From assembly GCA_023213395.1 (NCBI GenBank), contig CM041465.1, forward strand, positions 52,149,741 to 52,213,740: 64,000 nt of DNA. Reading direction: 5' to 3'. Origin of the DNA: Cycas panzhihuaensis (taxonomy: Eukaryota; Cycadophyta). The notes beneath the pieces were generated by a model that ran no database searches, was not told the DNA's origin, and saw only the letters and a list, made by a program, of their open reading frames with translations. The position numbers and the translations under genes were made by a program. Below, piece by piece: positions 10,040 through 22,210 of the stretch; position 1 is the first letter of the stretch, and every line of letters begins with the position of its first letter.

Positions 10040-12619
10040 GGGACGTCTACGGGATAGCTACCTAACTAATAGGTGTAGTGAGAGTGGGTGGTGATATGAT
10101 TGAAGGAGAGACCTATGAGGAAAGTAGTTACCACGCAGAGCACCCCGTGCGTCGGAGCGCGAGTTCGGGATCTGCAATAGAATATGGCTACTAAAAAGTG
10201 ATCCTCCACCACTTTGAACAAAGTGTGAAAAGGGCGTAAGACTAACCTGGGTTGACCTCGGGACAGGATCCTCCCACCCTTGGATGGCCGGAAGGGGAAG
10301 GAGAAGATCCAAGAAGAATAGATCAAGGGTGTGCCTAAACAAGCTAACCGGGCACACAAGCAACGCGGGAGGCAAGAAACTTGTGCGACTAAGAAGAGGA
10401 GGAAAGGTGAAAGGGCGGGTCCCATAGCCTTTCCTATGGGTAACAAAGATACATGTAATAAAACAAATAAAGCATAACCAAAGGCAAGATCAAATTTCCC
10501 CTTTTGTTTTCCAATGTGTTAATTACTAAAGAAGAAATCAAAAAGGAAAAGGTAGCAGGGTAGAGTAGAATAAGGCGTGCACCTGGACTGAGGGCGTGCG
10601 TGACGAAGGCCTTTGCGAGGGGCACCAAGCTACTCCACATAGCACGTTGGATGCGGAATGTTGCAGCGGATTGAAAAGGGGCTCCCTTACCTTCCCCGGA
10701 AAAATACCAAACATAATGCCAAGGGAAGAAAGGAAGTAAATGCTAATAACTGAAGAAGTGCGGAAGTGTGATGTACGTGAGGGCACTTACCCAAGAATGA
10801 GCTAATGACAATATCCTCCACGCTCCCCAAGTACCTGCAAGCAATGGCAACCCCCCCCCTTCCCGGAGGAAGGGCACTAACATGCAATACAAGATGCTAA
10901 CAATGTATGTCTATATAGTACAAATATGAATCTAAGCACACATATGTTAGTATCAATCCAACGATGAAAGTACGTAAAAGAGGGTAACCCAAGCAGAGGT
11001 AAATGACCGGTAAGCCTCAGAGTGGCCCACCTCTCGCAAATGACACCCTAACCTCCCCCCAAGAGCCATAAGGTAGCGAGGGCAAGGCCAAAGAGGATGG
11101 CTGGAAATGGTAACAAGGAGGCAAAGAAGAGCCAAGGAACACCTACGGCGAACCAGGATGCTATGAAGAGCAAGTTGGGCAGCCGGGAAGAAAGTTGAGT
11201 GAAGACTAGCGGCTGGGACTTATGTAAGTTGCCCAAACCTGAACCTAAGCCCTGAAATTAGCACTGCAACTTGTGACAAAGGTCGATTTCAAAGAACTAA
11301 ATGAGGGCCAACAAACCCTTGTTTGTGTGCCAAGGACAGCACAAGGCGAGAGGGAGGATTTGAGGGGCTTAGAGCTGCTTAGGGAGCGTGGAAGGTGGTA
11401 CAGAATCCACCCAGCTCCTTCCCAAAGCCTATGCCAACCCTTAACGCCGCTGCCTTGAGCAACAAACGCAGGCAAGAGGCACAAAGACAGTGGCAAAATA
11501 GCCCACTAAAAGGAAGAAAACCAAACTCACAAGGACAAGCAGGGAGCAAGCAAGATGGAGCATTAATATCACAAGAAAAGCAATGCAAATCAAGAAGTAC
11601 CTGAGTGAGGGAGGCAAGAGGCTTGCCTCAGCCAAGGGGCAGCGAAGAGGGGCTGAGAAATCAGCCCAGATCTGTGGTGCAGCAGGTTTGGGACCCTGCT
11701 AAGGAGGTTGGAAAGGAAACACCTGCACTTGAAGCACTTAAAGACTGCCTGGGGCAAAGATCTACTGGAACCTTTCCAAGGGGCCCCCTCCAAGGTGTAT
11801 GACGGGCTGGGAGAATGTCCTAGCCACACCAAAGGAGAGCAGGGCACTGTAGGAGAGACGCAGGTCCTGTGATAACAGCAGAGCAGCAGGGAAGAGCAAA
11901 GCACAGCCGTGTTTCCTTGAGGAGCAATTCAAAAGTGAGCAAAAAAGTTCTCAAAAATGAGTCAAAAATGACTTAAGTACTCAAACCAAACCCTAAAGCG
12001 AGGGATTAGGGTGCGACTGGAAGAGAGTTAAGTCGCGAGCCACATGGCAGTTTCACAATAAATGTAAAATTTCCACGACGGATTTTAAAAAATAAATCAG
12101 AATGCACTTCATCAAGAACTCCGCGGTACCACGGATATCCCTTGCAGAGTGGAAATTCAAGCAGACGAACCCAAAGGAAAAATAGGTTCTGGCTAGCCCC
12201 AGTCGGGGTAGATGACAAAAAGGGCCAATGGGGGGCTGAGACACCTACCCGGGGGCAAACAAGCTAACAAACGGGTCCAATAGAGCAAAAATAGGGCTCG
12301 AATAGAGTGGCAAGTCAACCAAACGATGACGAGTCATCATAGGGGCAGAGGTGGTGCAAACCTATCGGATCCTGGAGCGAGGAGGGCAGATGTGGTAAGT
12401 GAAGTGGCCACTAGGGTACCACACTCACTAGGAGTGTACCCCTGCTATAGTTGTCATAGGCTAAAATAAGTGTGGACGATGACAAAGTCGCCCACAAAGC
12501 CACACACATGCAGACATGCAAGCAAACACTCATCAAAAGAAAGCGATGACAATGTGAGAAACATACCTGCACTTACCTGAGTCGGTGATTCCGTATCCAT
12601 TCCTGGAAGCCGGGAAACA
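10040..12619 (-). repeat. 5' LTR of RE1, subfamily A
   Basis: On the minus strand it starts TGTTTCCCGGCTTCCAGGAA at 12619 and runs about 2580 bases to the primer site. The inner end has lost the ACATCCA found in RE3, so that boundary is good to a few bases. The solo LTR at 28282-31005 is the same subfamily, as shown by matching sequence over the first hundred bases and again around the hairpin. The short ORFs inside it on either strand look like chance. Confidence 0.85.
12120..12135. other. Palindrome in the RE1 LTR, GGTACC core
   Basis: TCCGCGGTACCACGGA is a 16-base palindrome with one mismatched pair. It sits at the same place in the LTR as the longer hairpins of the solo LTR (28769-28792) and RE2 (14385-14412), but its arms differ in sequence. 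Confidence 0.6.
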
Positions 12620-13834
12620 GAATGTCACTGGGATCAATTAGGTGAGTATTAGTTAATAAATTTTCCACAGGAAGTTCTACATAAGAAGTTTTTGATGAAG
12701 AGCCTTCTTCATCAAATATAACATCAAGCAGTATTGAAATCTTATGCGTGGTTGGATTTAGAAGTTTGTAAGCTTTACTTTATTCACTGTAATTAACAAA
12801 GACATATTTGAAACTTTTAGGATCAAGTTTCTAGCATTTTTCTTTGGAAAGATGTCCCCAAGCAATGCTACTAAAGATTATTAAGTGTTTAATAGAAGGT
12901 TTACGTTTAGACCAATTTTGTTCTGACATGATATTTTATAAGGATTTGTATGGTAAGCGATTTAACAAATAGTTGGAGCAAGCAAAAACTTCAGCTTATA
13001 ACTTTAAGTCAAGACCTTTTGCATGTAACATGCATCTAGTCATCTCAACAAGTGTATGGTTTTTACGTTCAATAACACCATTTTATTGAGTATATGCTAT
13101 AGAATGTTGAAATTGTATTCCATGCTTTTTACAGTAATTAGTAAAATTGTTGCTTAAGTATTCTTTAGCATTATCTATTTTGAAAATTTTGATTTTAGAG
13201 TTTGTTTGATTTGTAACTAAGGTTTTGAATTCAACAAAGATGTTAAATACTTGACTTCTTGTTTTTAACATGAATACCCACTATTTTCTAGGGAAGTCAT
13301 CGATAAACGTGATAAAATATCTACTTCCAGAGTATGAAGGTACTTGGAATAAAATGAATAAGTTTAAGTGGAGCTTTTGCTTGAATGGTAGTATGATTTG
13401 GGAAAGGGTCCATGTGTTGTTTGCCTATTACACATACTTCACAAACGCCATAGACAATTTTTAGTGTAGGTAAGCCATAAACCATATCATTCTTACTTAG
13501 CTACTAGAGTTCTCCGTAACTCATATGATCGAATCTAACATGCCAAAACTTACTGACTTGGTTAGATTTTTCTATAAAGGCACTAAAAGTTTTGGTTTTA
13601 GAATGTTAGAGACTTGTTAAGTTGTAAAGACCTGTTTTGTGATAATTGGTTTAAGTTTGTTTAATGGTTGTTTAATAATAAACTTATCCTTTTAGAACTC
13701 TACAATGCGAACTTTCTAACAGATTTAATATACTGAAAGAAGATTAGTAATAGGCCAGGAACATAGAAATACATCCTTAATTGAACCATCTTTCAAAGTA
13801 ACATCACCTGTTCCTTTGACTTTAGGTTGGGTTC
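12620..13834 (-). pseudogene. int: Copia integrase fragment of RE0
   Basis: Read on the minus strand from 13834, the text continues the RE0 protease segment that resumes at 55322 (an FGSGT then GTGDVTLKDGSIKDVF pattern). A degraded zinc-binding region follows, then the Copia integrase core: YFITFIDDF, IFKIDNAKEYLSN with the second Asp, and NGVIERKN with the Glu. A tail resembling the integrase-RT linker (AWGHL, then DVIFDEEG) ends where the RE1 LTR begins at 12619. Many stops and frameshifts make it a dead copy. RT and RNase H would lie left of RE1, outside the window. Confidence 0.82.
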
Positions 13835-16819
13835 TATTTCCCGGCTACCAGGAATGGGTATGGACAGATCAACTCAGGTAAGCGCAGGTATGCTTCTTCT
13901 TTTTCGCCTTTATTGTTTCTTTAGAAAGGTAGATAGAAGCATCGCCTCATTACATGATTGTTTGTCATATTCAAGCGATCACCTTGCACCTATTGCTTGA
14001 TCATGCTGCTTGTCATCTTTTTAGCCTATGATGACCTGCGGGACCTACCTCTCCGCGAGGCAGGCATCCCCATGGCACTTTACAACCCTCTGCGCCACCT
14101 CCACATCACCTCAAGCCTCACCTAACTCATGTGATCTGCTCATACCTTGGTCACCTATCGCAGCTCTTGGCACTTCACTAAGATTTGTTGCTATCTTGCA
14201 TCCTTTCATAGCATCTCTGGGAATCCCAATTCTGGATGTCCTATTTGGTCTAGCCAACATATCACTCGGATTATCCCCAGCCACTTGGACAGGAAGGCCA
14301 GCCCCTCCTAGACCTAGCACATCTCCATTTAGGGCTCCTAGGACCCTTACCATTGCTATTTTAGCATTTTGGTCTCGCACCGCTGTAAACTTAGCGGTAC
14401 CGTGAAGTTTACCGTAGTGCGACTCTTGCTCAGTTTTTTTTAATCCGCCATGGTAATTCTCACTCTTTTTGCAGAACTGCCATGTGGATTAGTTGACATA
14501 TTAGCCCTACCTAAACCCTAATCGATCGATTAGGGTTAGGATGGGTATGTATCCTGAAAAGAACCTCATTTTACCTCTCTTGGCTCTCCAACAACACTTC
14601 CTACTACTACTATTCTACTCTCTCCTCCCCTCGTCTCACAGGTACGCTTGCAACGCTAGAGTTTCTACCATTCCAACCTGGGATCCGCCTGTAGCAACTC
14701 TGGTACGTGGCAGAGGACTCCTCATTCAACATCTTCAAGTGAGATCTCCATGCTTACTCCTCAGTTCTCATCAAGCAAGTTTCTCCTGCAACGCCACCTT
14801 GTGAGGTACCTTGTGAACCCTGTAAAATTTGCCTTCTTCCACTGTTTGTAGGGGTAGATCCACCCCTAACATAGCCCAGCAGGTACCCCTTGCCCTGATT
14901 TTATATTTTAGCACAAATTTATTCCATTAAAGCTTGTCCATTAGTATACTATCATCTCTTTTTGTGTTTTTACTATAAAAAGAGAGTGTTTTTTCCTATT
15001 TTTGGCTTTGATACCTCAAGATTTCTCCCATTCTCTACTAGTTTCTCTCAAGAAAGCTACAGGAGAGGGTCCATAAGGACTGGTGAAAGGAGCTAAGGAA
15101 GGATTCGTCCCATTTGGGCCTACTCCCCAAGGGAAAACCCCTTCCCATCCTTCCTCTCTTGCGTCTGTGTTCTTCTTGAGTAAACTAGGAGTTTGTAAGA
15201 CTAGGCCTATGCTAGATATCAGCATACACAACCCTTGCTGTGTTGGTTCCAGGTCTGCACGCTCTCCTTTTAGGCACTCCCTAAGCCCCAAACATCATTC
15301 AACATTCATCCAGACCCATAGAAAGGCCGGTGTGGCGATTCACTGCCCATAGTGTCTTCGCTACATAGGCAACTCTTCCACATCATACAACATTCACTCC
15401 TTTTCTTGCTTGCTACCCATAGGATGCCATAAAACCACTGTACTTTACATCCCGAGGCTGTGTGGAGGTCCACTTGTAGGAGGGTTAGCCATCCTGAGTC
15501 TAACCTCTCTTTCTTACTTGGCGTACATTATTTTCTTTAAAAGAGTGTAGGGTTGGTTTGAGTAGTAGATTAACTAACTTAAGGTACAAAACTTTAGTGT
15601 TATTTGGTATCATTGCACATATATAATCTTGCATCTTGGCAACCCCTTCTTGGAAGGGAAAACTCTTTGTGATTGCAAGTTTGCAATAGCATTTGTGAAG
15701 GGAAAGAATGCACTAATCTGGGTAAGTCCTTGCTCTTCTTTCTTCCTTCATTTTCTACTTTCTTGTATAGTCTTTGGCTCTCTTTGCTTTCCTGCTTTGT
15801 TTTTTCCTTTACACTGGGAAGGTAAGGAAGCCCCCAATCCACTTTCGCTCCAACTACGGCTATGCATTGACTAAGGATGAGAGGGCATACATGGTATACG
15901 AGTGAAGCTCCTCTATCGGCCACGTCACTTTCCGGGTATGCATCATATCCCTTCCTCCACCTCTTTCTTTTTGTGCTTTTATTAGGCATCCGTTTTCTTT
16001 GCATAATAAGTCACGTAAAGACAAGAGGGTAGCAAACCAATTTATTTGCATTGATCTTGCATATGTATGCTGCATGGTTGCTTTTATAGGAAAAGGGACA
16101 TAATAGGGATTTCATCTCCCCATTTTTCTTACCTAAAGCGAAAGCACCCCTTAGTTGGATATCACCTTAGTATGCATGCTTGAGTGCGTGTAAAACACTT
16201 TCTTTTCTTTCTTTTCTTTATCTTTTGTTATTAAAAAGGAAAAGAGAGAGAGGGAGTGTAGTTCTATATCCCCCTTTGTGGACATACATGACATCACCTT
16301 TTGGTCATCTCTTTACCACACTCCACATATCCAACACGTATAAGTCTCGTCACTCTTAACCGGGCTTAATCCCCCTAAGCTTACATAGCGGTAAGGATCC
16401 TCCTTTTTCTATTACCTTTTTCATTTAGATCCACCTTAGGCCAATTAGCCTAAGGAGGGCCTATCTACACTCGTCTTATACCCCTTTGCCTATTGCACCT
16501 TGTCTTGCGTCCCTTCGCTATAGGAACCTCCCTTTTGTAGGTCTCCCCTTCTCCCTTCCAACCATCCAAGGGTAGGAGGACCCCATCCTTTGGGACTACT
16601 CCAGATACCCCTACGTATATCTCGCCCCTCGAAACCAAAAGCGAAAGCTACTTCAAGGAAGCTAGGCACCATTTGTGGGTCCCAAACTTGTGCTCTAGCA
16701 CATGGACATCATGTGTAGTGTTCTCCTTTGCTTGTAGGATTCTATCCATATCTTGGCATTGGATGTTGACCACCTTAACCCCTACTAAGCATAGTGACCA
16801 TCCCGTAGACGCGATTCCA
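13835..16819 (+). repeat. 5' LTR of RE2, subfamily C
   Basis: It is 2985 bases, starting TATTTCCCGGCTACCAGG and ending GCGATTCCA just before the primer site. Its first 140 bases and last 1270 match the 3' LTR at 53902-55316, which lacks the middle. A hairpin (14385-14412) lies in the upstream third. A splice-donor-like GGGAAG/GTAAGG occurs at 15822. ORFs on either strand are short and not shared by the other LTRs. Confidence 0.88.
14385..14412. other. Hairpin in RE2 5' LTR
   Basis: Arms GTAAACTT (14385-14392) and AAGTTTAC (14405-14412) flank a GGTACC core. Beyond the arms, GCAC on the left and GTGC on the right can also pair, giving a stem of up to about 16 positions with a few mismatches. 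Confidence 0.7.
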
Positions 16820-16839
16820 CTGACTACCATACTGGGGAC
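16820..16839 (+). other. Primer-binding site of RE2
   Basis: CTGACTACCATACTGGGGAC follows the 5' LTR. It differs at a few positions from the RE3 site TTGACGACCATACTGGGGAC, as expected for a decayed copy. An acceptor-like TTGGGCAG is present near 16929, between here and the gag start. Confidence 0.7.
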
Positions 16840-16989
16840 CTACCAGTAAGGGAGCTAGTCTTTCTCTCTTCCTATTGGTGCTACTACCTTTTAGTAGCTT
16901 TCTCCTTTTGTTCCTTTTGTTGGGCAGCCCCCAATACATACCTTACATTTGCCTCTCCATCTTTCTTCTAACACATAAGTGAGTCTTAT

Positions 16990-19290
16990 ATGCGATGCTT
17001 CTCACGTCACCTACGAGGTCTTCCCCCGTTGTCATAAGATCCTACGTATCATTCCCTTTCATCGTCGGATTCCAATTCAACCATGGAAAGTTACTCTTCT
17101 GATTGGGCATACCACGCTTATGCCACTAGCACCCATGAGTTTCTTGTCTCTTTCCTGGGGTCCACCTAAGAGGGTGACGACCCTATCTATTATCTGGGTG
17201 ACCAACAACACCCATGTGATATCCATCCCTCCACTCACAGAGTGGAGATTCCATCTTCTCTTGAGTTTTATCACCCAAATGGTGATTCTTACAAGGAGCA
17301 TCTTGAGGGGTTCACTTCGTTAGAGGTTCCATCTACCTCTTACGATTAGGCGGATACCCCTCCCACCGATGTGGTTGAAGCCCTCAATGCATGCTTTCGT
17401 GCCACTCGCCTTCAACCACGTCCTAAATGGTTTGAAGATGTCTTGCGTCATGAAGCACCTTCTTCATCCACATCTATCCCACCTATAATAGTAACCCATT
17501 TGTCCCACCACATCCATCCCGTTTGATTCTCATATCTACCTTAGGGACATCCATTGCATCCTCTACTTCCCTTTGTGGTCCCAACTCTTTTGGAACCACT
17601 CAAGATATGTCTTTCTCCCAACATGGGGTTAGCATGCCTCTACCTAGTCAAACAAATACACCACCACCAAATGTGGTGTACACATTTCCTATTAGACCTG
17701 AGGGACCTATTTATGCCCCTACTTCTAGTCATGTGGGGCTCGTCTTCATATGCCCTTAAACTCAGTCCAGTGGGTCTTCTCTTTACGTACCTTTAGGCTA
17801 TACATCTCAGCCATGGGGGCATGGTAAAGGGAACCACCTTCTTGTTTATGGGGTGGACCCTTTACACCCATATGGGGTCCCGCCACCCATAGGCAACCCA
17901 TATGGGTAGAATTCAGTCCCTCACCCCTCGTTTCCACTGTCTTGCATGGCACCTTACATCGTGCCCTTACAAGGGATCCCAACTCCTTTTTAAGGTGCCT
18001 TCCCTCAGGTCCTTTTTCAATAAGGGATGTTTCCTCACAAAGGGATGGGTTCTCTACCCCCACCTGCTCCTTGCTCTTTACCTTCCTCATCTTTTGCCGA
18101 TCCTATGATCTAGGCAAGGGTACACCCCTTTATGGATTATAGATCAACACCCTTGTCCATTGAAGCAGTAAGGACCAACTTACCGCCTCATCCACCTAAA
18201 GTTCCTAAATTCGATGGAACTTCATCGCAGGATCCAACATAGCATACTCATAGTTTCTCTATGGCATGTATAGACTACTGGGCCTACGATCATATCCTGA
18301 TGAAACTATTTTCATAATCTCTTCAAGGCGATGCCTTCAAGTGGTTTTATCGCCTACACGCTCATTCCATCCATTCATTCCAGTAACTCATGGATAAGTT
18401 TGTCAACTATTTTGACGTTGCTCGTCCATTTGAAAGCGAAATAAAATCTCTCCTCTCGCTTAAATAAGGTCACAATGAGATGAATCATAATTTTATATGG
18501 TGATTCCATGACCTGCTCCATTCCACCAAGGCCGCTTTGCCTGAGGAATTGAAAAGGGACATCTTTATCAATGCACTCTGCCCTAAAGTCCATGTAGAAG
18601 TCCTTAAGATGGGGGCAACCACATGTGACTCTGCCATTGCGAAGTGCTTAGCACTTGAGGCTATTGAGATCTAGGCTAGACTCAAGAAGCCCCTAAATTC
18701 CTCACAATGCCATGAGATACCTTTGCTAACTAAAGAAACTAAAACTCAACAACCTACTAGGTCTTCTTCCCACTCAACCGAGAAGACCCTAAACCCCCTT
18801 ACCTCTGCCATATGTTCATTCGAATGTATGATGAAAGAACTTAAGCTTTAAGCTCCTTCATCACCTACATCTAACAAACCTATTCAACAAGCTTCCTAAG
18901 CCACTCCTCTCAAGGGCAGCAACATCCAATCCTCTTAAGCGAGGAAACCTGATTCCTCGCTTGAGAAGAAGTGGTGCTTTGTTCATGGAGAATGCTTCCA
19001 TGATAATTTGCACTGCTGGGTTCAACATCCTAGGGATGCTTCACAACGCGACCCATCTCTCAAACAGGCCTCAAGGCCTAACCTCGACCAACCTATCCAT
19101 AGAGATCTATTCCCTAAGTATGGGGAGCATGATCACAACTCTTAATAAAAGAATAATCAAAACCGGGGAAGATCTTCGAATCCACGCTCTTCGCATGGTA
19201 AAGGGAAGGGCGTGCAGGGTTCATCTTCCTCCTCACATTCCCCTGATCATCATACCTCCTCACCTTCGTGATCCCAGAACAAGGGAAAGA
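16990..19290 (+). pseudogene. gag: Gag of RE2 (stops and frameshifts)
   Basis: The ATG at 16990 begins MRCFSRHLRGLPPL, matching the RE1 Gag start. The first part is Ser/Pro/Gly-rich. The conserved capsid-like block lies at about 18170-18670 (LPPHPPKVPKFDGTSSQDP, then CIDYWAYDHILMKLF and INALCPKVHVEVLKMGATT). The zinc-knuckle-like motif WCFVHGECFHDNLHC is at about 18973-19017, still CX2HX4HX4C. At least eight in-frame stops, several of them apparent C-to-T changes, and frameshifts in the N-terminal third rule out function. Confidence 0.82.
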
Positions 19291-19292
19291 AG

Positions 19293-20395
19293 GTGATCCA
19301 GATGCTTGATGCCACCCCTCTATATGCCTTAACTCGGTCTCAAGATGCCAAAGAGGCAACCGACGCCTCTTCATCTGTCCCGCATCCTGATTCTCTTCTA
19401 GAAACCTCTCTTCTGGAAGTTCCTTTACTTCCTAAGACTATCCCTGTTCACCCCAGTCACTACGATTTCATGAGAGCTCTTCTCCAACCTACAGTGAAGG
19501 GGAAGACCTTTTCTGTCGTCGATGAGCTTCATACCGTGGTCGCTGGAATGTCTATTATGGACGTCTTAAGGAGTTGCCCTAAACAGTGAACACTCCTTTT
19601 AGAAGCTTTAGATTGGGTGGCATGCCCGTTCACACTTTGGGTATTGCCCAAAGTCATGAGCCTATCATTTCTTTTGATCTTAAAGATCTTCCTCCTACTA
19701 GTGAAAGGGAGTGCCAATGGAACTTTCCTTTCACCATTACTATTGACACACCTGATTGCACTTTGTAAAGGGCCGTTGTTGACAATGGTTCTTCTGTTAA
19801 TGCCATGCCCTTGCACGTTATGCAAGATCCTAGTATTTCTACCTTGGAACCTATTCCATGGTAATGCCAAGGCTACGATGGTAGTGAGAAGACTCTCTTA
19901 GGATCCGTTTTGATCTCCCTTAGTCTTGAGGACAAGACTGCCATCGCTGATATTGTAGTCCTTGATGTAGATGTTGACTACAATCTCCTTTTAGGTCGAC
20001 CATGTCTCGATCAAATGGGAGTCGTGTGTTTGACCCACTGGGGGTAGCTCAAGTTCATCCATGATGGGCGAATGAGGGTTATTTCCCACGAACTCCCACA
20101 TACTAAACAATCCCGTCAAACTAACCAAGTGAGCCATGGTTGTGTGAAGGGCGACAAGGGCCCTTCTGCCCATGCCTCTACTTGTTCTATTAACATTCTC
20201 GATTCGTCTCATTTAGAAGGAGATCCTACATCTTCTTCTTCAAACCTTACTCATTTTGCTCCTACTGGTGTCAGGAGCTATGGATACCTTGCCATATTTA
20301 GCGACGACGAGTCTAATGGTGAGGACGAGGACCTTCCTCACCCTGTTTCCTTTCTTCGCACTAGTAGGAGATAGTCTCCTTACTCTAGGTCCTAA
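19293..20395 (+). pseudogene. pr: Aspartic protease region of RE2
   Basis: It opens with a Ser/Pro linker and DELHTVVAGMSIMDVLRSCP, shared with RE1. The active site keeps VDNGSSVNAM at about 19773-19800, so here the catalytic Asp is present. The following strand reads DIVVLDVDVDYNLL and GRPCLDQMG. A Ser-rich acidic tail (FSDDESNGEDEDLPHPVSFL) ends the region. Stops near 19587 and 20046 and a frameshift near 19610 break it. Confidence 0.8.
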
Positions 20396-20639
20396 CCTAG
20401 AACCTCTTTTGTTGGAGAGACTGATCACCCCCTTGTACCGCATGTTGTTTCTCGCATTGATCCACTAATCCTTGAGTCTTCCCCTTCATCATCCCCCATA
20501 GGTGATGAATCCAGGGAACTTCCTTTCGCCCCTTATGAGGGGCCCCTTCCTAACTCCTCCGTAGAGTCTCTTGGGGATGTTGGGCAGCCTGCTGACCATT
20601 GTAGTCCCATTGCTCCCACTGCCTCTTGCACCTTATCTA

Positions 20640-22210
20640 TTTGAAGTAAGGTCATCCACAGGGTGGATTGCTTCGAGGACAATGAGGCTCTACTTGAGCA
20701 TCTAGCGGGCTCCGTACCTAACCTTCCTTTTGGTCATCATAGATGGGTCACCAAAAGGTCTTAGCGATTAGGTCCACCCTTGCTGACCCAATCCCATCTC
20801 TTATTCTGTCTCCTCCCATTGACCTTGCCCCTCTTCATTTCTAGGAAGGGAATGACATGTGCATGGGGGCCACCCGAGACATAGTCCTCGCCCCAGGCAA
20901 GGTCATTAAGGTGGGGGCCGAATGTTCTCCTGATGAGGTAAGGGAATACTCCCTTTTGCTCCAGGAGTTCTGAGATGTTTTTGCGTGGGACTATTCTAAC
21001 ATAAAGGGAATCGACCCCTCCATTGTCACCCACAACCTTACCACAGTTCTTGGTGCTCACCTCGTGTGCTAGAAACAATGCCCACTACACTCTGTACTCT
21101 CAGTCGCCGTTAAAATAGAGGTTAAGAAACTCCTAGACGTAGGACTCATCACTTCCATCGACTACCCTAAATGGGTATCTAACATCATCCCCATTGCTAA
21201 AAAGAACGGGACCATCCAGATATGCATTGATTTCTGTGATATCAACAACGCATGTCCTAAGGATAATTTCCCACTCCCTTTTATCGATCAAACCACTGGC
21301 TTTAAAGTCATGTCCTTGATGGACAATTTCTCTGGTTATAATAAAATTTAAATCTCTCTTGAAGACCGCCACAAGACGGCCTTCACTACCCCGTGGGATA
21401 CCTTTTCCTATAAGGTGATGCCCTTCAGATTGAACAATACAGGCACCACTTATCAAAGGGTGATATACTTCATCTTCCACAACCTTATCAACAAAATGTT
21501 AGAGGTCTTTGTGGATGATATGATGGGTCTCTCACGGGTTAGAGCCCATCACCCTTCATATTTGCGGGCCATCTTCATGCGATGCCGTGAATACCACGTA
21601 AGTCTCAATATACTCAAATGCATGTTTACCATCAGTTCTGGCAAACTCCTTAGTTTCCTTATGTTGAAACAAGGAATTTAAATCGAACCTGACAAAGTCA
21701 AGCCAATCCCAAGGAAATCCTTGACATGTCACCGACTAAAACTCAATGACAGATTAAGTCATTTTTAGGTAGGCTTGGATTCCTTAGGCATTTTTTGGCA
21801 AACTTCACCATGAATGCCAAACCTCTTACTAATCTATTAAAGAAGGGAGCCCTATTTGTTTGGTCAGCTAAGGCCCAAGCTTTCGAAGGACTTAAGGAAG
21901 CCCTTGCTTTTGTTCTGACATTAGCGCCCCCTCAATTTGATAGGCCTTTCACCCTATCATCCTCGGTGATCGATGAGTCCTTGGGTGCCATACTAGCCCA
22001 TGAGGATAATTTGGGAACCAAGAAAGCCATTTACTTCATTAGCCATACCCTTGTAGCTACCAAACTCAACTACTCTTCATCCGAGAAGGAATGCCTCTCC
22101 TTGGTCCATGCGACTAAGAAGTTTAGGCACTACTTGCTCGAAAACACTACCAAGGTGATCATTCAATCTGATCCCTTATGCTATTTACTCATCTATTCTA
22201 ACCTGACAGG
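20640..22210 (+). pseudogene. rt: Reverse transcriptase and first part of RNase H of RE2
   Basis: The pre-RT linker with DVFAWDYSNIKGIDPS is followed by RT: PKWVSNIIPIAKKNG, CIDFCDINNACPKDNFPLP, SLMDNFSGYN, then the catalytic FVDDMMG at about 21510. A short deletion removes several residues before TTGFKVMSLMD relative to RE1. The RNase H part has VIDESLGAILAHED, SSSEKECLSLV and QSDPL, keeping all three acidic positions visible before the break. RE3 interrupts it after SNLTG at 22210; the rest is at 45205-45511. Several stops and frameshifts are present. Confidence 0.85.

Larger units (their letters stand above)
1..12619 (-). mobile_element. RE1: Tat-like Ty3/Gypsy LTR retrotransposon, 3' end outside window
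   Basis: Read on the minus strand the order is 5' LTR (12619-10040), primer site, gag, protease, RT, RNase H, integrase, then an opposite-strand gene (aORF) at 224-2571. RT before integrase, a GPF motif after the integrase core and no chromodomain place it in the non-chromovirus Ty3/Gypsy group. The long LTR and the extra antisense gene fit the Tat lineage. By comparison with RE2 and RE3 the second RNase H and 3' LTR should lie left of position 1. RE1 interrupts the Copia integrase of RE0 at 12620. Its target duplication (candidate gaatg, 12620-12624) cannot be checked because the other end is missing. It has the fewest stops of the three Tat-like elements, so it is probably the youngest. Confidence 0.9.

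Noticed and set aside
10058-12244. Several 60-130-codon ORFs on both strands
   Set aside because: They lie inside the RE1 LTR. The same region in solo LTR A does not keep the frames.
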